DNA of 27,915 bases, taken from NCBI GenBank assembly GCA_031259875.1, contig JAIRKW010000097.1, forward strand, positions 1 through 27,915, written 5' to 3'. The position numbers and the translations under genes are program-made. Below are positions 16,991 to 24,338 of the stretch, in pieces. The notes under the pieces are model-generated. The model was not told where the DNA came from, did not search any database, and was given only the letters and a program-made list of their open reading frames with translations. Each line of letters opens with the position of its first letter. Position 1 is the stretch's first letter. This DNA comes from Campylobacteraceae bacterium. Lineage in GTDB: Bacteria; Campylobacterota; Campylobacteria; Campylobacterales; Campylobacteraceae.

Positions 16991-16996
16991 TATAAT
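16991..16996 (+). promoter_or_regulatory. TATAAT box pointing toward the leuA 3' end
   Basis: A perfect TATAAT in the context AAACGCTATAATG would drive rightward transcription starting near 17003, antisense to the end of leuA. No -35 or downstream gene is seen, so this is a candidate for an antisense or small RNA promoter only. Confidence 0.3.
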
Positions 16997-17067
16997 GTTT
17001 TTAACATACTTACGCACATATCACCTTTGCTTATATAATAGTTACATAAAGCAGTTCTTTTTTAAAG

Positions 17068-18582
17068 CTATTTCATTGACATATAACTATTTAGTGCGCC
17101 AATGTATGCTTGTGCGGTAGCATACATAGTGTCTACATTCAGTCCATGTCCTATTATCGGTTTACCGCCTTCAAAAGACACTTTTACTATCACTTTGGCA
17201 AGTGCATCTTTGCCTTGACTCACAGCGTCAACTTTGTAATCTTTCAATTCTCCGCTCACGCCGCAGACTCTGTCTATTACTTTAAATACGGCGTCCATAG
17301 TACCGTTGCCGATAGCAGCGTCAGTGATGAGTTTGTCTTTATGTTTTATGGTGATTGCCGCATTTGGTACGCCTCCAGGGTTGCAATCGCTAAGCTGCAA
17401 CGTAATAAGCTCAAATACTTGAGGAATTTTTGTAATCTCTTCTGCTACAAGCGCACGCAAATCATCATCAAAAATCTCTTTTTTTTGGTCGGCTAAGATT
17501 TTGAATTTCTCAAATGCTTCATTAATCTCTTCATCTTTTAGCGCGTATCCTAACGTATGCAATCTATCTTTAAATGCGTGGCGTCCCGAATGCTTGCCCA
17601 ATACGAGGTTATTTTTATCAAGTCCTATATCGTTTGGCTGAATAATCTCGTAAGTTTCCTTATTTTTCAAAATACCGTCTTGATGTATACCGCTTTCATG
17701 TGCAAAAGCATTTTTGCCGACTATCGCTTTATTTGGTTGAGGTTCGATGCCAGTAATAAGTGATACAAGTTTGCTTGTAGGATAAATCTCTTTTGTATTG
17801 ATATTTGTATAAAGCGGCGCAAATACATCCTGTCTTGTTTTTATTGCCATTACTATCTCTTCCAATGCTGCATTTCCCGCACGCTCACCAAGTCCGTTTA
17901 TGGTGCATTCGACCTGCCTTGCGCCATTTTCGATGGCCGCTAAAGAGTTTGCGACCGCTAAACCCAAATCATTGTGGTTGTGCACTGATATAATCGCTCT
18001 GCTGTTTACAAAATCGCTAAGCTCTTTTATGCGCAATGCTATTTCATTTGGAAGTCTGTAGCCAACTGTATCGGGGATATTTAGCGTTGTGGCGCCGGCA
18101 TTTATCACAGCATCCAACACCTCTTTTAGAAAGCTTATTTCACTTCTTCCCGCGTCTTCACAGCTAAACTCCACATCATCCGTGAAAGTTTTGGCGTATT
18201 GTACGCTCTCAACCGCTCTTTTTATCACTTCACTTGGTTTCATTTTGAGCTTGAATTCCATGTGAATTGGACTTGTAGCTAAAAATACGTGTACTCTTCT
18301 AAACTTTGCCACTGCTATAGACTCCGCTGCTGCTTTTATATCTTTTTCTACACATCTTGCAAGTGAGCAGACTGTACTTTTGTCTATCTGTTCGCTTATC
18401 CTTCTTATAGCGTCAAAGTCGCCCGGACTTGCTGCAGCAAATCCTGCCTCTATCACATCAACGCCAAGTTTTTGAAGCTGCAAGGCTATTTGTATCTTCT
18501 CTTCTGTGTTCATGGAAGCGCCCGGACTTTGTTCGCCGTCTCTTAAGGTTGTATCAAAGATTTTGATTATATTGTTGCTCAT
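17068..18582 (-). CDS. leuA: 2-isopropylmalate synthase
   Basis: A 504-residue enzyme that condenses 2-oxoisovalerate with acetyl-CoA, the first committed step of leucine synthesis. The N-terminal TIM-barrel domain starts with FDTTLRDGEQSPGASM and has the metal-binding HNHNDLG. The linker carries GKNAFAHESGIHQDG, and the C-terminal LeuA regulatory domain (about 390-500) supplies leucine feedback inhibition. The motifs fit LeuA rather than homocitrate or citramalate synthase. ATG at 18582 follows AAAAGGAT. Upstream, a leucine-rich leader ORF and a hairpin point to attenuation control, and a good promoter lies inside the 3' end of pssA. leuB, leuC and leuD are not in the window. Confidence 0.95.
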   Translation of the reverse strand: MSNNIIKIFDTTLRDGEQSPGASMNTEEKIQIALQLQKLGVDVIEAGFAAASPGDFDAIRRISEQIDKSTVCSLARCVEKDIKAAAESIAVAKFRRVHVFLATSPIHMEFKLKMKPSEVIKRAVESVQYAKTFTDDVEFSCEDAGRSEISFLKEVLDAVINAGATTLNIPDTVGYRLPNEIALRIKELSDFVNSRAIISVHNHNDLGLAVANSLAAIENGARQVECTINGLGERAGNAALEEIVMAIKTRQDVFAPLYTNINTKEIYPTSKLVSLITGIEPQPNKAIVGKNAFAHESGIHQDGILKNKETYEIIQPNDIGLDKNNLVLGKHSGRHAFKDRLHTLGYALKDEEINEAFEKFKILADQKKEIFDDDLRALVAEEITKIPQVFELITLQLSDCNPGGVPNAAITIKHKDKLITDAAIGNGTMDAVFKVIDRVCGVSGELKDYKVDAVSQGKDALAKVIVKVSFEGGKPIIGHGLNVDTMYATAQAYIGALNSYMSMK

Positions 18583-18611
18583 TTTTTTATATCCTTTTAA
18601 AATTTAACAGT

Positions 18612-18630
18612 AAAAGATGTTTGAAACATC
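18612..18630 (-). terminator. Candidate attenuator hairpin in the leuA leader
   Basis: On the minus strand GATGTT-TCA-AACATC (18630-18616) is followed directly by TTTTA. It sits between the leucine-rich leader ORF and leuA. The stem is short and poor in GC, so it is a weak intrinsic terminator on its own. A competing pairing exists: TGATGT, overlapping its 5' arm, is complementary to ACATCA inside the leader ORF. Confidence 0.5.
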
Positions 18631-18653
18631 ACAAAAGCGGAAAAACTAATTTG

Positions 18654-18749
18654 TTATAAAAGGGGTAAGCGAAGCAGGAGCGCGTTTTTAATCTCAATTT
18701 TAGGTAAGATTTTGATGTATTTGGCAATACCGACGGTTACACCATTCAT
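18654..18749 (-). CDS. Putative leucine leader peptide (LeuL-like)
   Basis: A 31-residue ORF between pssA and leuA. ATG at 18749 is preceded by AAAGGAG with 6-nt spacing, an excellent ribosome site. The peptide ends ALLLRLPLL, so six of its last eight codons are leucine (CTC, CTG, CTT, TTA, CTT, TTA), and there is one more Leu at 15. A terminator-like hairpin follows and leuA begins 71 nt after the stop. This is the arrangement of an amino-acid attenuator, where ribosome stalling on leucine codons reports leucyl-tRNA shortage. The leader's own Shine-Dalgarno AGGAGC (minus strand 18760-18755) is complementary to GCTCCT within its leucine codons (18681-18676). It is not a homologue of E. coli LeuL by sequence; the call rests on composition and position. 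Confidence 0.65.
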   Translation of the reverse strand: MNGVTVGIAKYIKILPKIEIKNALLLRLPLL

Positions 18750-18776
18750 ACGAAGCTCCTTTGTTTAAAAAATTGG

Positions 18777-19526
18777 TCAGTTATTATACTTATTTTTTTT
18801 GATTTTTGCAATAAAAAAATTAACGCTTACCCTTATAAGCCCATAAAGTACATAGGCTGTTGCCAAAATAGTAAAAATCTGTATCGGATAGAGATATATC
18901 ATGGATGCTATGACAATGAGAGACGTTAAAACTTTTAAAATACTGGACTTTTTTAAGTTTATCTTTTTAAAACTTGGATAGCGGATATTGCTTACCATTA
19001 AAAATGCTGTTACTGTTTGAAGCACCAAAAGTGTCCACTCAAAACCGCTTAAAATCTGCGGATATTTTTCAAACATTAACCCCCACATTACTACTAAAAC
19101 AGCAGCTGTTGGTATTGGAATGCCTATAAAGACGGATGGTTCGTTCACCGGAGACATAATATTAAATCTCGCTAATCTTATTGCGCCGAAAACCACAAAA
19201 ATCGCTGCTATTATTACGCCTATACGTCCGAATTCAATTCCTGTGTGGAAATAAAAAAACATAGCCGGAGCAGCGCCGAATGCTATCACGTCAGCTAAAG
19301 AGTCAAACTCTACACCGAATTTACTTGTTGTTTTTGTAAGACGTGCTACTCTGCCGTCAAGCCCGTCGAAAATCAAAGAGAGCATGATATAAAGTGCCGC
19401 TTTTTCAAATTTACCGTCTACCGAAGCGATTATTGAAGCTACACCCAAAAATGCACTTGCTGCCGTGAAAAGATTTGGCAGCAGATAAGCAAATTGCATT
19501 TTGCTGTTTTTCTGTTTCTCGTCCAT
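18777..19526 (-). CDS. pssA: CDP-diacylglycerol-serine O-phosphatidyltransferase
   Basis: A 249-residue integral membrane enzyme that makes phosphatidylserine from CDP-diacylglycerol and serine. The CDP-alcohol phosphotransferase signature is complete at residues 57-79: Asp57-Gly58, Ala61-Arg62, Gly71, Asp75 and Asp79 with exact family spacing. Several hydrophobic helices span the rest, and the C-terminus is lysine-rich. It starts 2 nt after the psd stop, so the two enzymes of phosphatidylethanolamine synthesis are made together. The same pssA-psd-ftsH-prmA order is found in C. jejuni as I recall. Its 3' end doubles as a promoter for the leuA leader. Confidence 0.93.
   Translation of the reverse strand: MDEKQKNSKMQFAYLLPNLFTAASAFLGVASIIASVDGKFEKAALYIMLSLIFDGLDGRVARLTKTTSKFGVEFDSLADVIAFGAAPAMFFYFHTGIEFGRIGVIIAAIFVVFGAIRLARFNIMSPVNEPSVFIGIPIPTAAVLVVMWGLMFEKYPQILSGFEWTLLVLQTVTAFLMVSNIRYPSFKKINLKKSSILKVLTSLIVIASMIYLYPIQIFTILATAYVLYGLIRVSVNFFIAKIKKNKYNN
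18783..18811 (-). promoter_or_regulatory. Promoter of the leuA leader, inside the pssA 3' end
   Basis: On the minus strand TTGCAA (18811-18806), a 17-nt spacer and a perfect TATAAT (18788-18783) give a near-consensus sigma-70 promoter. Transcription would start near 18776, just past the pssA stop codon, leaving a 5' leader of about 27 nt before the leucine-rich ORF. Confidence 0.65.
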
Positions 19527-19528
19527 TT

Positions 19529-20173
19529 TTAACCTTTATATGCGAAGTAGCCTATAACGCTCTCCCCACCTTTAACATAATCGCCTATAGAGAGTTTTAT
19601 CCTTGTCTCAAACGGTAAAAAAAGTTCTACCATACCGTCTACCATAAAAGCTATCCTTGTACCTGCTCTTATATTGCCTCTCTCTTTTGAGAGATAGAGT
19701 TTACGGCTAAATGTACTGCCAATTAGTCTTATAGAAAAATTTTCGTCGCCTTTTGCGCACTTTATATCAATGCGTTCATTCAAAACAAGAGCCTCTTTTA
19801 TATATGAGGGTAAAAAAAGTCCGTAAGTAGTTTTAGCACTTGACAATACTGCTGCTGCAGGAGAGCGCACCATGCCGACATTAAAAGGCAGTGAGCGAAT
19901 CTTTATATATAAACTTTTTTTGCCGAATTCATCTGTGCATCTGTTTATCTCTGCAATTTTTCCATCAATCGGTGCTATTATTGCCAAAGGGTCATCTTCG
20001 GCAGGAATTCTTTCAGGATTTCTGTAGATAAAGAGCAAAAAGAGCAAAACCACAAGCATAAAAAATGCCGCAAAATGAACCCACACAGACAATAAAAACA
20101 GCACAAAAACTATGCTGCACACTCTCCATCCCTCTTTGGCGATAATTTGTGTTGTTGTGAATGAGCTGTTCAT
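19529..20173 (-). CDS. psd: Phosphatidylserine decarboxylase proenzyme (short form)
   Basis: A 214-residue protein of the short Psd class. It decarboxylates phosphatidylserine to phosphatidylethanolamine at the inner membrane. A hydrophobic stretch (about 20-50) probably anchors it. IAPIDGKI (65-73) and FNVGMVRSP (97-105) are family segments. The self-cleavage site is Gly152-Ser153 in LIGSTFSR, where Ser becomes the pyruvoyl group. Gene spacing is 8 nt from ftsH upstream and 2 nt to pssA downstream. Confidence 0.92.
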   Translation of the reverse strand: MNSSFTTTQIIAKEGWRVCSIVFVLFLLSVWVHFAAFFMLVVLLFLLFIYRNPERIPAEDDPLAIIAPIDGKIAEINRCTDEFGKKSLYIKIRSLPFNVGMVRSPAAAVLSSAKTTYGLFLPSYIKEALVLNERIDIKCAKGDENFSIRLIGSTFSRKLYLSKERGNIRAGTRIAFMVDGMVELFLPFETRIKLSIGDYVKGGESVIGYFAYKG

Positions 20174-20181
20174 AAAAACTC

Positions 20182-22143
20182 TTAACTCTCTTGTTTAGGA
20201 CTATTTTCGTGTATCTCTGACTTTTGCGCATTTACTTCTATATCCGTTTGTATGCGCGTAGCCATACCGTTGGTCTTTTCGTAATCTCTGATGATTTGTC
20301 TGAATTCTTCACCGTCTATTGTCTCTTTATCATATAGTGCTTTGACGGTATTTTCTATTGCACCCCTATACTCTTCAAGCATTTTTATGACAATATTGAA
20401 GCGTTCATTAAGTTTCTCTTTGACATATTTGTCTATCTCTTCAGCAGTCTTTTCACTGTAATCTTTGATAGTCTGCCCGCCGTTTAAAAAGAGGTTTGTC
20501 TGTCTTTCAAGCACCATAAGTCCCGCTACTTCACTCATGCCATACATATTAACCATTGCTTTAAGGATGCCCGTTGCTCTTTCAAGGTCGTTTGACGCAC
20601 CACTTGAGACTTCACCCAAAAATACTTTTTCAGCCGCACGGCCTGCCAATAATACGTCTACTTTGGCGATGAGTTCGTGCTGTTGATACAAATAACGGTT
20701 TTCTTCGGGCGTGTTCATAGAGTATCCAAGCGCGCCGATACCGCGCGGTACGATGGTAACTTTTGTTGTTTTCGTAGAACCTTCGGTAATCTCTCCTACC
20801 AGTGCATGACCGCTTTCATGATAAGCTACTATCTTTTTCTCTTTGGGGTTTATCGCTCTGCCTTTTTTCTTCAAACCAATGGCAGCTCTCTCAAAAGCTT
20901 CCATGAAATCTTTTTGTTCTACTTGTTCTTTTGACTCGCGGCCTGCCAAAAGCGCCGCTTCATTTATAATATTTGCCAAATCAGCTCCGGCGAAACCAAC
21001 TGTGAGTCTTGCTATCTCTTCCAAGTCTACATCTTTGGCTATTTTCAAATCTTTTATATGCACTTTCAAAATTGCCACTCTGCCTTGAAAATCAGGTCTG
21101 TCTACAACAACTTGCCTGTCAAATCGTCCGGGTCTTAAAAGTGCGGCGTCTAAAACTTCCGGTCTGTTTGTAGCAGCCAATACAATAACCGGCGATGAGT
21201 CTGAAGAAAAGCCATCCATTTCAGCCAATAATTGATTTAGCGTCTGTTCTCTTTCATCATTGCCGCCAAGCTGTCCGCCTGCCGCTCTGCTTTTGCCTAT
21301 AGCGTCTATCTCATCTATAAACACAATGGCGGGAGCCTCTTTTTTGGCGTTGTTAAAAAGTTCTCTTACTCTGCTGGCTCCCACACCTACAAACATCTCT
21401 ATAAAGCTTGAACCTGATACGGAAAAGAACGGAACGTCAGCTTCTCCTGCAACTGCTTTTGCGAGCAGTGTTTTGCCTGTACCTGGAGGTCCTACGAGCA
21501 ATACTCCTTTTGGTATTTTCGCTCCAAGTCTTATATATCTGTCTGGATGGCGTAAGAAGTCCACTATCTCTACAACTTCCTCTTTTGCCTCTTCAACTCC
21601 GGCAACATCGGAGAATTTGACTTTGGGTTTTTCGGAATTTACAAGTTTTTTGCTGTTACCGGCACCCAAAATACCGCTGCCCATATTTTTTTGCATACGA
21701 TTGACAATAAACATCCAAAGCGCAAAAAATATAAACAGATACAGCATCCATGAAAGCGCGTTAGTAAACCATTTTGACTCTTTATGTCCGCCGTAAGCTA
21801 TATTTTTCTCTTCCAAAAGCGGTAAAAGCGTTGCGTCTTCACCGACTCTTTGAGCGATATATTTTATCTTCGGAGTATCTTTAGAAACTGCCATTATCGT
21901 CTCATCACTGATACTTACACTCTCTATCTTATCATTTTTGATAAGCTCCTTTATCTCATAATAAGCAACGTTTTTAGTTTGCGCATTAATATTGGCAACT
22001 TCAGCTATATCTGAAGAGGGAGTAACGAAAGTTTTAAAGATAAATATCACAGCTATTGAAAACAGTGCAAATACAAGCAACGGATTTTTATTGAAGAAAT
22101 TGTTGTTATTGTTTTGGCGGTTATTATTATCGTTTTGTTCCAT
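20182..22143 (-). CDS. ftsH: ATP-dependent zinc metalloprotease FtsH
   Basis: A 653-residue membrane AAA+ protease that degrades misfolded and short-lived membrane and soluble proteins. The N-terminus is rich in Asn (residues 4-20), then comes membrane helix 1 (about 20-40), a periplasmic domain, helix 2 (about 129-147), the AAA domain with Walker A GPPGTGKT (218-225) and Walker B VFIDEID (274-280), the second region of homology TNRPEVLDAALLRPGRFDR, and the zinc site HESGH (442-446). Length is typical. It lies 3 nt downstream of prmA in the same transcript. The Asn-rich tail is low-complexity and probably not functional. Confidence 0.97.
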   Translation of the reverse strand: MEQNDNNNRQNNNNNFFNKNPLLVFALFSIAVIFIFKTFVTPSSDIAEVANINAQTKNVAYYEIKELIKNDKIESVSISDETIMAVSKDTPKIKYIAQRVGEDATLLPLLEEKNIAYGGHKESKWFTNALSWMLYLFIFFALWMFIVNRMQKNMGSGILGAGNSKKLVNSEKPKVKFSDVAGVEEAKEEVVEIVDFLRHPDRYIRLGAKIPKGVLLVGPPGTGKTLLAKAVAGEADVPFFSVSGSSFIEMFVGVGASRVRELFNNAKKEAPAIVFIDEIDAIGKSRAAGGQLGGNDEREQTLNQLLAEMDGFSSDSSPVIVLAATNRPEVLDAALLRPGRFDRQVVVDRPDFQGRVAILKVHIKDLKIAKDVDLEEIARLTVGFAGADLANIINEAALLAGRESKEQVEQKDFMEAFERAAIGLKKKGRAINPKEKKIVAYHESGHALVGEITEGSTKTTKVTIVPRGIGALGYSMNTPEENRYLYQQHELIAKVDVLLAGRAAEKVFLGEVSSGASNDLERATGILKAMVNMYGMSEVAGLMVLERQTNLFLNGGQTIKDYSEKTAEEIDKYVKEKLNERFNIVIKMLEEYRGAIENTVKALYDKETIDGEEFRQIIRDYEKTNGMATRIQTDIEVNAQKSEIHENSPKQES

Positions 22144-22146
22144 TTT

Positions 22147-22950
22147 TCACCTTTTGTAAACTAATGTGTGCCACTCGTTTTCGCTAAACTCATCTATCAA
22201 AGAGAGTGCAGCGTATTGTTCTTTAATCTGTTTGGCATATTTGTCCAAAATGCCTGACAATATCAAAATACCATTTTCATTTAAAGCATTTATAAGGTCA
22301 TTTTTAATTGCCAAAAGCACATCTGCAATGATATTGGCGGTTATCACACTGTATTTTATAGGAGCTGTACCAACTGAGCCGCTCCAACTATTTTTATATT
22401 TTACACTATTTTCGGCAAAATTTTTATGCGCGGCTTTTAATGCCTCAGGGTCAGTATCGCATATATCGGCAATTGCTCCGAGTTTGGAGGCTGCGATAGC
22501 GAGTATACCGCTTCCTGTGCCTACATCCAAAAGGCGGCTTCCGATGCCTATATAACGCTGCAGCATCAATAAGCATCCGTATGTGCTTTCATGATGTCCA
22601 GAACCAAACGCTAAAGCAGGATTTATAATAATATCTATAAAACCGCTTTTAGGTTCTTCCCAGCTTGGACGAATATAAAAATTGCCGGCTATTACAGGCT
22701 GTACGCTCTCTTGATACTTTTTTACCCAATCCTCATTTGGTTTTTGGCTGATAGTTGTTTTGACCTCTATGCCAAGCTTTTTGGCATACTCTTTAACACC
22801 GAATTCTACAATGTCCAAGGGTTCGCAGCTTCGAACTATCAGCTTTTTGCCGTTTTCTTCCACAGCGTCTGTAAACTCTAATAAAAAGTCACTGAATAGC
22901 GCGGATTTATCGGCGGGATAAACGCAAAGCTCAAAATATTTTTCACACAT
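22147..22950 (-). CDS. prmA: Ribosomal protein L11 methyltransferase
   Basis: A 267-residue SAM-dependent methyltransferase that trimethylates ribosomal protein L11. Family marks are the NPALAFGSGHHEST segment, the SAM-binding LLDVGTGSGILAIAASKLG, Asp in ICDTDPEALK, and TANIIADVLL in place of the usual NILA motif. Length is somewhat short compared with E. coli PrmA (about 293) but normal for this phylum. ATG at 22950 has an AGAGG element about 12 nt upstream, a loose fit; no better start is seen. It sits between hisA and ftsH; in C. jejuni prmA also adjoins ftsH. Confidence 0.9.
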   Translation of the reverse strand: MCEKYFELCVYPADKSALFSDFLLEFTDAVEENGKKLIVRSCEPLDIVEFGVKEYAKKLGIEVKTTISQKPNEDWVKKYQESVQPVIAGNFYIRPSWEEPKSGFIDIIINPALAFGSGHHESTYGCLLMLQRYIGIGSRLLDVGTGSGILAIAASKLGAIADICDTDPEALKAAHKNFAENSVKYKNSWSGSVGTAPIKYSVITANIIADVLLAIKNDLINALNENGILILSGILDKYAKQIKEQYAALSLIDEFSENEWHTLVYKR

Positions 22951-22968
22951 TTATTAAAAAACCTCTTT

Positions 22969-23724
22969 TTATTTAAAGGGCTTTATTTTAGCTAAAAATA
23001 CTTTGAATACCCTTTGCGGCAGGCGCTCAAATGCCTCTTTTAAATCTATCGTGCCTTCATAATACGCTTTGCCCACGATAACGCCTGCTATTTTTTGCGT
23101 TTTTAAAAGTGCGTCTATGTCGTTTATATCTTTTACGCCGCCGCTTGCTATCGTAGGAAGCATGGAAGCGTTTGCAATTTCAAGTGTAAATTCCACATTT
23201 ACGCCGCAGAGCATTCCGTCTTTGCTTACATCTGTGCAAATGATTGCGCTGACTCCGGCATTGGCAAATTTTTGCGCTAAAACGGAGGCTTTGATATTTG
23301 AAGTTTGCGCCCATCCTTCGACTGCTACAAAACCGTCAATTGCATCTATTCCGACAACGATTGGGTATTTTTTACTCATATCTTCTACGAATTTTGGATT
23401 TTTCAGAGCGATTGAGCCTAAAATTACTCTGTTTATGCCCATATCAATATACTTTTTTATACTCTCTTCGTCTCTTATGCCGCCGCCAAGCTCTATTTTT
23501 AAATCTGTTTTATCTCTTATCTTTTTTATCACTTCCAAATTTTTAGGCTCACCCGCAAACGCGCCGTTTAAATCCACAAGATGAAGCCATTTTGCGCCTG
23601 CTTTTTCAAATTCACTTGCAAGTTCCCACGGAGAGTGAGAGTAAATTTTTGCACTTTGCATCAAGCCTTTGCTAAGCCTTACGGCTAAACCGTCTTTTAA
23701 ATCGATAGCTGGGATTATATTCAT
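22969..23724 (-). CDS. hisA: ProFAR isomerase (HisA)
   Basis: A 251-residue TIM-barrel enzyme (phosphoribosylformimino-5-aminoimidazole carboxamide ribotide isomerase) of histidine synthesis. The first strand carries IPAIDLKDG with catalytic Asp8. The second catalytic Asp lies in GIDAIDGFVAVEGW, and phosphate-binding loops are ELGGGIRDEESI and ASGGVKDINDI. It starts 2 nt after hisH, consistent with one transcript and related pathway steps. HisF is not encoded in the window; the residues around the active site fit HisA. Confidence 0.94.
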   Translation of the reverse strand: MNIIPAIDLKDGLAVRLSKGLMQSAKIYSHSPWELASEFEKAGAKWLHLVDLNGAFAGEPKNLEVIKKIRDKTDLKIELGGGIRDEESIKKYIDMGINRVILGSIALKNPKFVEDMSKKYPIVVGIDAIDGFVAVEGWAQTSNIKASVLAQKFANAGVSAIICTDVSKDGMLCGVNVEFTLEIANASMLPTIASGGVKDINDIDALLKTQKIAGVIVGKAYYEGTIDLKEAFERLPQRVFKVFLAKIKPFK

Positions 23725-23726
23725 GA

Positions 23727-24338
23727 TTAAATATCCATAAAGTTTTTTAATATTTTAAGTCCATTTTCATGCGACTTTTCAGGATGCGGTTGAAAACCGT
23801 AAATTGAGCCTTTTTGAACAATACTTGGGAAATCATAACCGTAATTTGTAGAAGCGACTATATATTTTTTATCGCATATGGCGTGATAACTGTGTACAAA
23901 ATAGAGATAAGTTCCGTCTTTCAAACCTCTTAAAAGCGGGCTGTCTTGTTTGATTTTGAAAGAGTTCCATCCCATGTGAGGCACTTTCAAGGGCATTTTA
24001 AATTTTGTTTTATCAAAAGCTGTCACAATGCCATCTATCAATCCGAGTCCATTATTTGAGCCAAATTCGCTGCTTGTGTCAAATAATAATTGCATTCCAA
24101 GACAAATTCCCAGCAGTGGTCTGCCGTTTTTAGCAAACTCTATAATTGCCTTATCCATGCCATTTTGCTTTAAAAATTGCATTCCATCGCCGAATGCGCC
24201 GACTCCGGGCAGAATGGCTCTGTCATACTTTTTAAGCTCTTCGGGATTTTTAACCAAAACAGCTTTTTGTCCTATCTTCTCAATGGCATTTATAACGCTT
24301 CGCAGGTTTCCTATCTTGTAATCAATCAGAGCAATCAT
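23727..24338 (-). CDS. hisH: Imidazole glycerol phosphate synthase, glutaminase subunit
   Basis: A 203-residue class I glutamine amidotransferase that passes ammonia to HisF in histidine synthesis. The catalytic triad is Cys79 (LGICLGMQ), His185 and Glu187 (QPHPEKS). LPGVGAFGDGM (43-53) forms the oxyanion strand and PHMGWN (120-125) is typical of HisH. The first 17 nt overlap the end of the upstream PDC-domain gene, so translation may be coupled. The partner hisF is not present here. Confidence 0.94.
   Translation of the reverse strand: MIALIDYKIGNLRSVINAIEKIGQKAVLVKNPEELKKYDRAILPGVGAFGDGMQFLKQNGMDKAIIEFAKNGRPLLGICLGMQLLFDTSSEFGSNNGLGLIDGIVTAFDKTKFKMPLKVPHMGWNSFKIKQDSPLLRGLKDGTYLYFVHSYHAICDKKYIVASTNYGYDFPSIVQKGSIYGFQPHPEKSHENGLKILKNFMDI

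Larger units (their letters stand above)
15862..17067. other. Gene-poor stretch of about 1.2 kb between the triad and leuA
   Basis: Neither strand holds a convincing gene, in contrast to the dense coding elsewhere. What can be seen: four loosely similar copies of an ACAAAAGTTG-like element (near 15978, 16096, 16264, 16327), a nested stem region (16471-16551), a perfect palindrome (16708-16723), a terminator-like hairpin (16786-16815), a 16-codon ORF with a strong ribosome site (16869-16919), a GC-rich hairpin (16944-16960) and a TATAAT box (16991-16996). It may be a decayed mobile or gene region, a long untranslated region, or a carrier of small RNAs. No tRNA, rRNA, tmRNA or RNase P signature was recognised. 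Confidence 0.7.

Noticed and set aside
15862..17067. Search for CRISPR array, tRNA, tmRNA, RNase P RNA or a transposase remnant
   Set aside because: No regularly spaced repeats, no tRNA arms, no conserved RNA motifs and no transposase-like residues could be recognised by eye on either strand.
21260..21796. 178-codon plus-strand open frame inside ftsH
   Set aside because: Shadow of the ftsH AAA domain; Ser/Pro-rich low-information product without any family motif.
23069..23584. 171-codon plus-strand open frame inside hisA
   Set aside because: Shadow of hisA, which has complete catalytic motifs on the other strand.
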